Below, one piece after another: positions 10,281 through 20,886 of a stretch of 64,000 nucleotides of DNA; position 1 is the first letter of the stretch; every line of letters starts with the position of its first letter. Both the position numbers and the translations under genes were made by a program. Below the pieces are notes generated by a model, which did no database searches, was not told the origin of the DNA, and worked only from the letters and a program-made list of their open reading frames with translations. Origin of the DNA: Linanthus parryae (lineage: Eukaryota > Streptophyta > Magnoliopsida > Ericales > Polemoniaceae); the NCBI GenBank assembly GCA_023055425.1, contig JALGPY010000002.1:49499321-49563320 (forward strand). Direction: 5' to 3'.

Positions 10281-12652
10281 AAGGAAGGTGGGTAATAAGC
10301 TATTATACAGGGTCGTTGAGGCCATGGCGGGACAGACTTTCAAGCCCCTTCCGTGTGCTCTAATCCCTCTTCACTACACCTCCTGGTAACGTCTCACTGC
10401 TGGCTTTTGGCAGGTCTACCGTTACTCCATTTGTTTTTCAGCCCAAAATTCAACTGTTTCAGCTTAAACACACATACAACTTCTTCGCTCTTCACTCTCA
10501 AGAAAACGGGCACCTTCTGGTCTCTTGTCTGATTGTTGGACTCAGAACACCCGACGGGGCGCTACCTAGGCTCACATTGCCTGGCCCAGGTTTCTTCATT
10601 ATACAATAGTTCTCATACATCTATCCTGAATTCCATAATATTTACAACCTTCAAAATAACAGATAAAAGAATAGTTGGATATTGTTCATCCACCTCAAAG
10701 TAGCTTAAACAAAAGTTTGTAAAGAACACAGTTCCTGGACAATATGGAAATAGAAATGCGACACAATGGATATCATTATTGTATTGTGATGATCCCGAAT
10801 AAACTTGTCAAGAAGTATTTCCTCTTTAGGCAATCAAGAAACGGAGTTCAGCCTACCGAAAACATCTCCTATCCTTAAATTAACAGAAGGTTAGAGGAAA
10901 GAGAATTGGAGCCCATTCAGTGCTCTGCTTAGACAAAGAGGTTAGTTTCTATTCTTTTGTAAGATACCAAAATAATCACTATGTATAAACCACAGAATTT
11001 CTCAGATATCATATTCATAATAAGGAAATTGGAGAAGATTATGGCACAAACCTAATGTTAAGCAGAATTCGCTTTGCTGTTGGGTTGCCCCGGATACATT
11101 GGACATATCCACCTTGTATGATTCATGTTGCCAGGTGGCTTTTACCGTCTTCTTTTTACATCCATCAACTGGGACCGACAAACATCATTTAAGGCTGACG
11201 CATTTAATAGGCAATTCGGGAATGAAAGATGGCATAATCTTTGACTCTGCACTCAATATATAATTTTCACAGTTTCAGTAGTGTCGTCTTGGATGAATCC
11301 TCAAAACAAGTTGTGTAGGTTTAGTAGATTATCTATTTCTAAATCCATCTACGCTTAACAGGTGTCATATATAGCTCCAAAGTTTACCGGCATATGAAAT
11401 TCTAACTTCTTCCAACAGTTCTAAGCTAAGGAGCAGCAGTGTCAGGGGAAAATGCTAAATGATCCAAGTCTCCAAAATATACAGTTCAGTCGTTACTTAG
11501 ATGGAAGATGCAAAAGAGTCTAGGCATACCTATATTCTTGGAGTTACTTTCCCGGATATCCAACTATCTGTTTCCATCAATAGTGCTGCAACCGAAGAGA
11601 AAACTAAATAGATCAGCAAAAAAGTGAGTTTATTGAAATTAAACATATTATTCGTACGTAACTGTTTCTGTAGGTTATGCGAAGGCAGAAGTCAAAAGAC
11701 CTGAAGATCGGGTCTTCAGTATGTCAGACAGAATCAATACACACTCCTCTTTATCTACCGATTTAAGTTTCCAATAGACTCTGTGGGTTATAACTTCCCA
11801 TTTCCTCTGTTATCATCCCACAGATGGGAAAGTTCAACATGGATTTCTTTCCACATGCACTAACATTATCAGAATTTTAAGTAAGTTCTCTGATCACAGC
11901 AACTACTTTGTTGACCATTGTGTGTCCTCTTCTATCAGCATAAACAAAAAAGTCACACTTTTTGAAAGTAAGACATCAATAGGCCTTTCTTCAGTCAAAA
12001 CTCGGCCTCGGAGCACCTTCTTTCTCCTACTCATCAGCCATGTCCTTCATAGCCAAAATTCCTCCCAGTTTCCCCTTACCCAAACACGGAACCTCATAGT
12101 TCCTGATCATTTCCCTTCCCTAATCCTGAAAAAGAATATATATATCTCAGATGGTAAAAGTAATAGAGTATGGAGTGGCTTATCTTTGAAACCTACACAA
12201 GCCTCAAACGCCGTAGCCTAAAAAAATGTACAGTCCAAACTAATCTTTTCACCCTCTATCACCTAATTCTTTAGCTCCTTGAAGCGCCGGAGGAACATAT
12301 CACGTAAAGGACCACAAATTAGATTTTTCCTGAAATCGGAAACAATTTGGTCTGTCAGCAAGCTCGTCAAACTCAACTTCTTAACATGTCCGTCTAAAGA
12401 AGAGAGATACAGTAAGTTTTAAGAGAATTCCCTCCTAAACTTGTCTTCTATTGAACTTTCAAGACAAATAAGCCCAAACAAGGAGGTAAAGATACCTCTT
12501 AATATGATGTTAGTGTTGGTGTACCTCCTTGGCAAGGTTTGTATTCCCAATCCATAACATCAACACTGGGAGGCATAGTATTACCTATCAAGTAAATGTT
12601 CCACCAACACTTAAAAGTATTCATAAACTCTAAACTATGAAAATTTACTTAC
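10281..12652. other. Stretch without a recognisable gene
   Basis: Only short frames occur; the longest (11922-12221, +) has no recognisable domain and I do not call it. The sequence is AT-rich and unique-looking by eye. A splice donor of a putative minus-strand exon lies at its right edge (12652), so part of this stretch could be intron or 3' UTR of the DUF4220 transcript. Confidence 0.4.
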
Positions 12653-12932
12653 CTGCATCCATTTGCACACCATATGCTTCTAAATTGATTTCTGCTCTGA
12701 ATCTCACATTGCATTGAGAGCATAGGAGGAGTTGTTTGCATACCCTGGTGGATGGACATCCCTCAATGATATCCAAGAACTGAGAGGAGTCTGAAGACCA
12801 ACATTTCTCTGCTGAGCCATCCTGATATTTTTGTCCACTGAATTGATTGTTGCCATGCTTGCTACTGCTGAAGCCCCCATTTACAAGGAGAACGCACCAA
12901 AAGGATATCCACCTTTCCTCCAACGCAAGTTC
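12653..12932 (-). other. Putative extra exon downstream of the DUF4220 gene
   Basis: On the minus strand an acceptor-like TAACTGTACAG precedes GAACTTGCGTTG at 12932, and a strong donor, GATGCAG followed by GTAAGT, ends the segment at 12653. The 280 bases between are open in one frame (about 93 residues, including LEERWISFWCVLLVNGG and CNVRFRAEINLEAYGVQMDAG). The inverted duplicate at about 9008 keeps the AG acceptor and a similar open start (FWCVLLANS). It lies 450 bases past the DUF4220 stop on the same strand. It could be a spliced 3' UTR exon or an exon of another transcript. No known domain is recognised. Confidence 0.4.
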
Positions 12933-13293
12933 CTGTACAGTTAGATATTTAACGTCAACAGCATTTCAACTTCAAAACACCAGACCCTTGTCACTAAACT
13001 CAACTTAGCAGTGGGATGCACCTACTGTGTGGCCTCACTGGGTGCGCTTCCAGTGGGTCTATTAGCATAGTTTTATGCTCTAACCTACACATGGTGTGCT
13101 ACAAATGACAATTTTATTTATTTACAGATTGGCATAACATCCAACACCGTATAGAAAGTAGAACGGAACAACCAGACCATTGTACAATCTGGCAAAAGAA
13201 TTCTTTTGGCAGACTGGAAAATAAAAACAGCCAGGAGAAATTTGGTCAATTCCCACACTTACAAGGGGCAACGAAAAAATTTGCATTCATAAT

Positions 13294-13312
13294 CACACAC
13301 ACACACACACAC
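13294..13312. repeat. Short (CA)n run
   Basis: About nine CA units in the 3' flank of the DUF4220 gene. Confidence 0.85.
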
Positions 13313-13380
13313 GCACTCACAAAGGAAATCCTAACACATTGTTACTGAATGTAACAGATAGAGAATCTTGATTAGCTATG

Positions 13381-15483
13381 CTAATTCGGGCTAATCAACG
13401 GACCAGTCAGAAAATAGTCCCCCAACCCCAGATGAGCCATCAGCAACCAAACCAAGGTGATGAGCTGTCCACCTTTACTCAATTGTCCGGCATGATTCGT
13501 TCCTTTACAACGGCAAGCTGCATAACACATCATTTCTATCCAAACCCTGCAGACTAATTTCCATTTATCCACCTTCACCCCTTCTTCATCTTCATCCTCT
13601 CCCAGTTCATTTAGCTTCTTGGCTAACCTACAAGCATCAAACAGAACTGATTTGCTTCTTTCCCCCTTAATAGCAGCAGGCTCAACTGATGTGTCAACAG
13701 TAAAGATGTTTAAGCAGGCTTTCATGTGTACTTTCTTCTCATCCAACTTGTGAATGTTTTTCCGACGAAAACATCTCTTAGCCTCTGCACAGGTGTCCCG
13801 GTATCTGATTTTCCCTATGCCTGCAACCGTGGACATAATGGTGGTCTGCATAATCAGAAGATATAGCATGTAATCAGACAGGAGCTTCGACCAAGCTCTG
13901 AAATGCGTCTCCCCAGTTGTCGCACTGTCTGTGCGATAAAGCAGCTCAGTAGCTATGTGCCACAGCAAGAGGCTCTCGTCATACTCAACGTTATCTATCC
14001 AACGGAGTAAGTGTGTGCAGCCTGCAGAGCGGAGAACCTCGTCTCCCCTGAATGAAGAAATCTTCCTGGCAGTGTCCAAGTCTTTAGCATCTCTAGATTT
14101 CTTAATCAGCTCATCAAATATCAAGTCTTTCAATCCGTGGTCAAACTTCTTACTCTCCAAAAACTTATGGGAGTCGAAAATGTTGGGGAGGCCCATAAGG
14201 TCAATGGCGCGTCCGACCAAATAGGATCGCGGTTCCAAACAATAATCTACAAGATTATACTGAGATACAGATTCGGACCAAGTACGGCGAAAAAACCGTG
14301 TAATAGAAAGGGGTGAAGTCTGGTCCACAGCTCGCCTCTGTACTCCGAGAACCAATCTGAGGATCTTCGTCAGCACATTTTCGTGAATGTGGTGTTCATC
14401 AAGAGGTTCACAGAGAGCCACAGCAAAGCGATCAGAAAAAGGAATCATCAGAGAAGCTATTGTATCGAGTACAATGGCCCCACCGAGCAAGGTGTAGGTA
14501 AGTGCGACGTCGAACTCTACATACCCCTGTTTCTGCTTGTCCATCAATTTGAACAATGTAAGGGCTGCACCGTATAAACAAAACGAAGAAATCCGAAGGG
14601 GGAGCCCGTACTTGCCTTGCACCACCAGAATCTTGGTGTAGAGGATTTGATAGAAGAAATTGAGTTCTGCCTCAATAATCTTGTATGCATCCTTTGAACT
14701 TCTGCCCAGGAAGAAGCTCCGGTGCTCACTCCGCTCGCGAGAGCTGAAGCGCAAATCAGCTATCAGTCCCTTGAGTGTTGCATCAAAACGGCGAGCATGC
14801 TGAATGACCTCAAAATAGGATAAATGTTCACCCGCTTTCGTATTATCAGTTTCCCTCACCGTGTAAAGACTTCTTCTCGTTGGAATTCCTGCCTCGAGTT
14901 TTAAAGTAAAATCCTCTGCGAGCCTCTCATAGTCAGGCCCAGGATCAGGGGCTGCAAGCAGGGAATTTCCTAAACCACGGGCGCTAGCAAGATAAAGAGA
15001 ACATGTCCTCTCCGCATATTTGATGAATCCAGCGATAAATATGAGCAGTGTGGGTAACCAGAGGTGATTTCCACTAATGGAAAGAAAGAAGGCATAGAGA
15101 AAGACAGCACACTGGAGTATGAGGTTAAGCAAGTGCCTATGCCAGAGCTCATTGTCTTCAAGAGCAAAAGCAGTGATTGTGTCTGGACCCCCAAGGTGCA
15201 GCAGAAGAAAGGGAGCCCAAAACACCACGAGATCATCAGAGGCATTATTGATTCCTTCTTTAGAGTCGCTGCCTTTTCTTCTGGCAATGAGTCCCATTGC
15301 ATATATTGGCATGGCATCTGCTAGCAAGTACGCCAACCACATAGGGAAGACTACAATTGCCTTTGAAATTTGCTTCCGCAAAGGTGCTGAAAAGATGAGA
15401 GCAATCTGCAGGAACAGACTGCTGATTGTAACAACCTGGATATCCCATACTTCCCACCAATCCGTCAATGTTTTGATGTTCAT
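13381..15483 (-). CDS. DUF4220/DUF594 domain membrane protein, 700 aa, single exon
   Basis: This is an intact intronless frame starting MNIKTLTDWWEVWDIQVV. The N-terminal DUF4220 half has four or five hydrophobic segments, roughly residues 15-35, 43-66, 85-110, 125-142 and 147-160. It carries the family hallmark FWAPFLLLHLGGPDTITAFA followed by LEDNELWHRH. The middle is cytosol-like and charged. The C-terminal DUF594 part contains LLLWHIATELLYR, then VWIEMMCYAACRCKG and the block around GGQLITLVWLLMAHLG. Length and order fit full-length plant family members. The molecular function of this family is not established, and I infer only a membrane protein. The start is the first Met, directly before the first membrane segment. 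A partial inverted duplicate lies at 7971-8333. The leader (15484-15640) shows no repeat. Confidence 0.92.
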   Translation of the reverse strand: MNIKTLTDWWEVWDIQVVTISSLFLQIALIFSAPLRKQISKAIVVFPMWLAYLLADAMPIYAMGLIARRKGSDSKEGINNASDDLVVFWAPFLLLHLGGPDTITAFALEDNELWHRHLLNLILQCAVFLYAFFLSISGNHLWLPTLLIFIAGFIKYAERTCSLYLASARGLGNSLLAAPDPGPDYERLAEDFTLKLEAGIPTRRSLYTVRETDNTKAGEHLSYFEVIQHARRFDATLKGLIADLRFSSRERSEHRSFFLGRSSKDAYKIIEAELNFFYQILYTKILVVQGKYGLPLRISSFCLYGAALTLFKLMDKQKQGYVEFDVALTYTLLGGAIVLDTIASLMIPFSDRFAVALCEPLDEHHIHENVLTKILRLVLGVQRRAVDQTSPLSITRFFRRTWSESVSQYNLVDYCLEPRSYLVGRAIDLMGLPNIFDSHKFLESKKFDHGLKDLIFDELIKKSRDAKDLDTARKISSFRGDEVLRSAGCTHLLRWIDNVEYDESLLLWHIATELLYRTDSATTGETHFRAWSKLLSDYMLYLLIMQTTIMSTVAGIGKIRYRDTCAEAKRCFRRKNIHKLDEKKVHMKACLNIFTVDTSVEPAAIKGERSKSVLFDACRLAKKLNELGEDEDEEGVKVDKWKLVCRVWIEMMCYAACRCKGTNHAGQLSKGGQLITLVWLLMAHLGLGDYFLTGPLISPN

Positions 15484-15941
15484 TTCTCAAACTTCTCTTT
15501 TCACTCCTTTCAAAAGCATAAAAACCTTTGACATACAAATAAATTGAGTGCTTTCTGCTTCTTCAGCTAATTGTCTATTTTTCACTTCGCCGAATGGATT
15601 CCCTCAAAGAACAGACAAGGAAGTTTGAAGATGTCTAAATCTGACAACTTCATCAGAAATCAGAAAAAGAAAAATCATCGATCTAGAAGCTAACCCTGAA
15701 TTAACTATTAAAGAAGACATGGAACATGTATTCCACTAGCAGATGAGACAAGTCAAACGGTCGTTGGTATTGTTATTAAGCCAGTTGTTAGCGATTTTTT
15801 GTGGGTCAATTACATACAACCCACTCACCACAGTATCGGGTAATATTTATGTGCCATCTCCTTTATTTTTATTTGCTTCAAAGTACATATCATGATTCAA
15901 AGTTGCGAAACCCAAAAAAGAAGAACCCTGATCCAAATCAA

Positions 15942-16125
15942 CTATCTCCCAAGCACCATAGAAATCCTTTCGGAATTGCTATGGTGGATAAATTGAGTAA
16001 CAAATGAATTGAAGTTATGAGATAATCTCTGAGTCGATACAAACATGGATACGGGGTATTCGGTGTAAGATCTTTTATTTTTTCTTAGAGCAATTGGAAG
16101 AGACAAATCATCATTAGAAATATTG
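15942..16125 (-). pseudogene. Copia integrase/RT linker fragment, inverted relative to its neighbour
   Basis: The minus strand reads LPIALRKNKRSYTEYPVSMF followed by VSTQRLSHNFNSFVTQ. In plant Copia polyproteins this motif comes just before the reverse transcriptase. The adjoining sequence from about 16125 onward reads the next part of the polyprotein on the + strand, so this piece has been flipped. Confidence 0.7.
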
Positions 16126-16192
16126 GAATCAACCAAAGATGGGTTAGTGGAGATGAGAGCATTAAAAATGAATAATACTTGGGAGATAGTTG

Positions 16193-19100
16193 TGAAGAAG
16201 AACTAGGGCTTCAGAAATGCAAAAGAGGGAAAAACATTATGAACTTCTCATTAACAGAAAATTAACCACAATTACACATTATATAGTTTCAGCTGCTAAC
16301 AATATAGAAATTACACATAAGCCCCTAACCTTATTACAAATAGCAAAACTACCTCTTAACAGCCTCCCTCAAACTCAGAACACTTCTTCAAAGAGAAGTG
16401 AGCTGCAGTTTGGATCTAAGAACATGAAATTGAGAAGAAGGCAAAGCTTTTGTCATGATATCTGCAACCTGATCTGAGGAAGAAACATGAGAAACAAGGA
16501 CTTGTTTGGCTACAGCCATTTCCCTAACAAAATGATAATCAATCTCTATATGCTTGGTTCTAGCATGAAACACAGGATTAGACACCAAAGCTATAGCAGA
16601 GATATTATCACAATATAGCTGAGGTGGAGTGGGAGAAGCAATACCCAAATCTTGCAGCAAATAAGTGAGCCACTTTACCTCACAAGCCAGCACTGCCAAA
16701 GACCTGTACTCTGCCTCAGTGCTTGATCTAGAAACAGTTGGTTGTTTCTTTGAACTCCAAGCAACAATATTTTCTCCCAGAAACACTGCATAACCAGAAG
16801 TTGATCTTCTATCTTCTCTACACCCTGCCCAGTCTGCATCACTAAAAGCAGTGATATGAAGAGGAGAAACACACTTTGCAAAATGCAACCCAGTATTAAT
16901 AGTGCCTTTTATATATCTCAAAGTTCTTTTGAGAGCTTGAAAATCCAAAGATGTAGGACTATGCATATGTTGGCACAAGACATTTACTGCAAACTGCAAG
17001 TCAGGTCTAGTAATGGTGAGATACTGAAGACCTCCAACCATGCTTCTAAAGAAAGACTTATCTGCCTCAGTGATCAAAGAAGATGAACAAGTTGAGGAAG
17101 ATGAACTTGGAAGAGCAAGAGGTGTAGACATGGCCTTACTATCATGAAGACCTGCTTTATGCAGTAACTCAGTAGCATATTTAGTCTGATGCAGAACACA
17201 ATTTGGAGCTGAATCAAACACTTCTATGCCCAAGAAGTAATGCAGATTACCAAGGTCCTTAAGAGCAAATTGATACCTCATTTTCTGAAGAAGAGCAGAT
17301 ATGAGATGCTGATCACTACCAGTGATCAAAATATCATCAACATATATCAAAATCAAAACCAGCTGCTGAGATGTCTTGAATATAAACAAAGAAGAGTCAG
17401 CAATGCTAGACTTAAACCCCTGAGAGAGCAGAAAAGTAGAAAGTCTGTGATACCAAGCTCTAGGAGCTTGCTTGAGACCATACAAGGACTTTTGAAGCTT
17501 ACACACATAAGAAGAGTACTGAGGATGAACAAACCCAGCTGGCTGTTTCATGTACACTTCTTCTTCTAGATAGCCATGTAAGAAGGCATTTGACACATCT
17601 AACTGTTTAATGTGCCAACCTTGAGAGAGAGCCAAAGTCAACACCACTCTGATGGTGACATGTTTCACCACTGGACTGAAGGTCTCTGTATAGTCAACAC
17701 CAAACTCTTGAGAGTACCCCTGAGCTACCAACCTAGCCTTGTACCTGGCTATAGTCCCATCTGCTGCTCTTTTAATCTTATAGACCCATTTTGAACCAAT
17801 GGCATGTCTATTTGAAGGTTTTGGAACCAAAACCCAGGTTTGTTGTTGAAGAAGAGCAGTGTACTCTTCTGTCATAGCTTGCTTCCAATGATCACAAGTG
17901 ACTGCCTCATGAAAAGATGGAGGTTCAGTCTCCACATAACCACTCTTAGCTAGATGAACTTGATATCTTGGATTTGGTTTTAAAATACCAGCTCTTGATC
18001 TGGTAACCATGGGATGAGAAACAGGGACTGGGGAAGGAGATGGAGAAACAGGAGATGGTACAGAAGAAGGAGAAGCTGACAGCTCAGAAGGAGACTCCAC
18101 AACATGAGAAACAGAAGAAGAAGAAGACACATTATGAGAGAAGAAAGGATTCTGAAAGAAAGCAGACACAGAGGACACTGGTTTAGAGCTGGGAGTATCA
18201 GAAACAGAAGAATTATAAGGAAAAATTGTTTCATAGAACACAACATGTCTTGAAACATACACCTTATTGTTTGAAAGATCTAGGCATCTATATCCTTTTG
18301 TAGTAGGACAATAGCCAAGAAAAACACATTTTGTAGACCTAGGCATGAGTTTGTGAGACATGTATGGTCTAATCCAAGGAAAACACAGACAACCAAAAGA
18401 TTTAAGAAAATTATAATCAGGTAAGTGGTGATATAAAACCTGATAAGAGGACTTGAACTGCAATTTTGATTTTGGTTGTCTGTTAATAAGAAAATTGGCA
18501 GTAGCAAAGGCATCAAGCCAGAAAGAAAGAGGAAGATGAGACTGTTGAAGAAGAGCTAAAGCAACTTCAACAATATGTCTATGTCTCCTTTCTACTCTTC
18601 CTGCTTGTTCAGGAGTGTGAGGACAGGTAAGTTGTTGAATAGTACCTTCACTAGACAAATACTTTCCAAAATCATGACTCAAGAATTCTCCACCATTATC
18701 AGTTCTAAATATTTTGATTTTAGACCTGAACTGAGTAGAAACCAAGTTTGTAAAATGCACATAAGAAGAAAATGCTTCTGACTTATGTCTCAATGGATAC
18801 AGCCAACAGAATCTACTATGATCATCAATGAAAATGAGATAAAATCTAAATTTATTGAATGAGTGAATTGGGGCAGGTCCCCATACATCAGCATGTACCA
18901 AATCAAAAGGAGACACAGCCACAGATTTAGACAAAGAGAATTTGAGTTTATGACTCTTGGCTACATTACAATGTTCACAAATGTGAGTAGCTGACTGTGC
19001 TGGAAAATGCAACAATTTTGCTAAGTGATTATACACTTTTGTGGAGGCATGACCCAACCTAACATGCCACAAAGATGGTGGAGGAATATTTGACACAGTG

Positions 19101-20886
19101 AGAGCTTGAGGAGCAGCAAGAACAGATGATGACTGTGCTGGAATGGTGTACAGACCATGTCTACAAGGGCCCTGAGATAGGATAGCCTTGGTAACATTGT
19201 CCTGTACCACAAAACCAGATGAAGTAAACAGCACAGAACAGTTATTATCATGTGTAAGTTTATAAATAGACACCAAACTGGAAGCAAATTTTGGTGAATG
19301 AAGAACATGATTCAACTTAAAAGAGTAATGAGGAGTAGGAAGAATACCATCTCCATAATGAGTAATAGGAACAGAAGCTCCATTTCCCACAGATACTGTC
19401 TCAGCTCCATGATACTGAGTAGGTGATGCTAGAGCATTGAAATCATTAGTAACATGATTATTTGCTCCACTATCTAGAAGCCAAGGTTGTAGTGGTGGAG
19501 GAGCAACAGTGTTGTAAACCAGAGGAGTGGGGCTAGAAGTTGATGCAGATGGTGGCACATAAGAGGAGGAAGCACCATGTGACACAGCTGCACCACTAGA
19601 AGCCATATATGCATAGCCAGGAGTGTAAGAAGAATGAGGTATGTGTGTGGTAGACATCATACCCTGAGGTCTAGGCTTTGTGGCAGCAAATTGAGTTGTA
19701 TTTAACCTCTTCCAACAATTGAGAGCTGAATGCCTCACTTTTCCACATATCTGACACACCAATTTAGAACCAGCATTACCTCTTCCAAAAGGTCTAACAG
19801 AAGACTGAGGTTGAGGTTGTGTGTGTGAGTAGGGAGGCACAGACTGATGTGCAAAATTATTAGGCATTTGTTTACTTGAGCCAGGGAAACTAGGTCTGTG
19901 ACCAGAAGTATTCACAGAATAATGGCCTTGAGCCACATTAGCAACAGGCATTGAGGAAACATGTAACTGAGACATGGATTTATGCAGCTCTTCAGTGAGC
20001 AGAAGAGCACTAAGCTCATGTACTGTAATTGGAGTGGAACGAATCCGAATACCAGATCTAAAATGTTCATACTCCATAGGTAGACCTTTTAAGATGTAAA
20101 GAACTAGATCTTCTTCAGAAACAACTTCATTAACTTGTAAAAGACTATCAGCCAGAGACTTAACCTTGTTCAGATATTCATCCATAGTCATTGAACCTTT
20201 CTCAAGTGTGCATAACAGGAGCTTAATTTGATGAATATGTGAGCGTGAAAGAGAAGCAAACCTTGATTCAAGACTCAGCCAAATTGCAGAAGCACCAGAG
20301 AGATGAAGAATCAATGGAAGTACAGACTGCGAAATTGAAGCGAACAAACAACTCTTCAAATGTTGATCAATTGATTTCCACTGCGCAAACGCCGGATTAG
20401 GTTGAAGATCACCAGAATCGGACGAAATCAGCGACGGAGGAGCAGAAATTCGACCAGAAACAAACTCCAAAAGGCCATTAGCGAGGAACACATTCTCCAT
20501 CTGTGCTCGCCAGACGATGTAATTGCTCGAATCGAGCTTAATTTGAACCAGCGACTTGAGATTGGAGATGAGAAACGTCAGACCTGGAGGAAGAGAATCG
20601 GACGAAGAACTCGACGCCATACCAAACGACGAAGTAGAGGTTGCCGTAGAACTCATAGACGGCAAAGAAATGGTCGATTCTCAGAGAAAGAGGCGAGCTC
20701 AAGGCTCTGATACCATGAAGAAGAACTAGGGTTCTTCAGAAATGCAAAAGAGGGAAAAACATTATGAACTTCTCATTAATAGAAAATTAACCACAATTAC
20801 ACATTATATAGTTTCAGCTGCTAACAATATAGAAATTACACATAAGCCCCTAACCTTATTACAAATAGCAAAACTACCTCTTAACA
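16193..20886 (-). mobile_element. Intact young Ty1/Copia retrotransposon, 4694 bp, with 5-bp target duplication
   Basis: The LTRs are 16193-16361 (169 bp) and 20716-20886 (171 bp). Both start TGAAGAAGAAC and end CTTAACA on the + strand, so the element reads TG to CA on the minus strand. They differ by one substitution and one 2-bp indel by eye. A perfect 5-bp duplication, AGTTG, flanks the element (16188-16192 and 20887-20891). The primer site TGGTATCAGAGCC (20715-20703, minus) matches initiator tRNA-Met, and a polypurine tract GAGGGAGGC (16370-16362, minus) abuts the 3' LTR. The single long frame inside is uninterrupted, so the element may be capable of movement. It sits inside an older Copia relic in the opposite orientation. 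Confidence 0.97.
16388..20665 (-). CDS. Copia gag-pol polyprotein, 1425 aa, intact
   Basis: One frame encodes all Copia domains in order. Gag (about 35-240) begins with the LDSSNYIVWRAQMENVF block, and a CCHC zinc knuckle, CQICGKVRHSALNC, lies at 304-317. The protease motif WLLDSGANNH has its Asp at 398. A pre-integrase HHCC zinc region (SLWHVRLGHAS to CEHCNVAKSHK) spans about 531-573. The integrase D,D-35-E residues are D593, D656 and E692. Reverse transcriptase (about 940-1190) has the catalytic YVDD at 1108-1111. RNase H has D1276, E1317 and D1353 (SDADWAG, SSTEAEY, YCDN). The family's proteins copy genomic RNA and insert the cDNA. No frameshift or stop is present. Confidence 0.97.
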   Translation of the reverse strand: MPSMSSTATSTSSFGMASSSSSDSLPPGLTFLISNLKSLVQIKLDSSNYIVWRAQMENVFLANGLLEFVSGRISAPPSLISSDSGDLQPNPAFAQWKSIDQHLKSCLFASISQSVLPLILHLSGASAIWLSLESRFASLSRSHIHQIKLLLCTLEKGSMTMDEYLNKVKSLADSLLQVNEVVSEEDLVLYILKGLPMEYEHFRSGIRIRSTPITVHELSALLLTEELHKSMSQLHVSSMPVANVAQGHYSVNTSGHRPSFPGSSKQMPNNFAHQSVPPYSHTQPQPQSSVRPFGRGNAGSKLVCQICGKVRHSALNCWKRLNTTQFAATKPRPQGMMSTTHIPHSSYTPGYAYMASSGAAVSHGASSSYVPPSASTSSPTPLVYNTVAPPPLQPWLLDSGANNHVTNDFNALASPTQYHGAETVSVGNGASVPITHYGDGILPTPHYSFKLNHVLHSPKFASSLVSIYKLTHDNNCSVLFTSSGFVVQDNVTKAILSQGPCRHGLYTIPAQSSSVLAAPQALTVSNIPPPSLWHVRLGHASTKVYNHLAKLLHFPAQSATHICEHCNVAKSHKLKFSLSKSVAVSPFDLVHADVWGPAPIHSFNKFRFYLIFIDDHSRFCWLYPLRHKSEAFSSYVHFTNLVSTQFRSKIKIFRTDNGGEFLSHDFGKYLSSEGTIQQLTCPHTPEQAGRVERRHRHIVEVALALLQQSHLPLSFWLDAFATANFLINRQPKSKLQFKSSYQVLYHHLPDYNFLKSFGCLCFPWIRPYMSHKLMPRSTKCVFLGYCPTTKGYRCLDLSNNKVYVSRHVVFYETIFPYNSSVSDTPSSKPVSSVSAFFQNPFFSHNVSSSSSVSHVVESPSELSASPSSVPSPVSPSPSPVPVSHPMVTRSRAGILKPNPRYQVHLAKSGYVETEPPSFHEAVTCDHWKQAMTEEYTALLQQQTWVLVPKPSNRHAIGSKWVYKIKRAADGTIARYKARLVAQGYSQEFGVDYTETFSPVVKHVTIRVVLTLALSQGWHIKQLDVSNAFLHGYLEEEVYMKQPAGFVHPQYSSYVCKLQKSLYGLKQAPRAWYHRLSTFLLSQGFKSSIADSSLFIFKTSQQLVLILIYVDDILITGSDQHLISALLQKMRYQFALKDLGNLHYFLGIEVFDSAPNCVLHQTKYATELLHKAGLHDSKAMSTPLALPSSSSSTCSSSLITEADKSFFRSMVGGLQYLTITRPDLQFAVNVLCQHMHSPTSLDFQALKRTLRYIKGTINTGLHFAKCVSPLHITAFSDADWAGCREDRRSTSGYAVFLGENIVAWSSKKQPTVSRSSTEAEYRSLAVLACEVKWLTYLLQDLGIASPTPPQLYCDNISAIALVSNPVFHARTKHIEIDYHFVREMAVAKQVLVSHVSSSDQVADIMTKALPSSQFHVLRSKLQLTSL

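Noticed and set aside
13955..15547. Plus-strand frames opposite the DUF4220 gene
   Set aside because: They are antisense shadows of the intact minus-strand gene.
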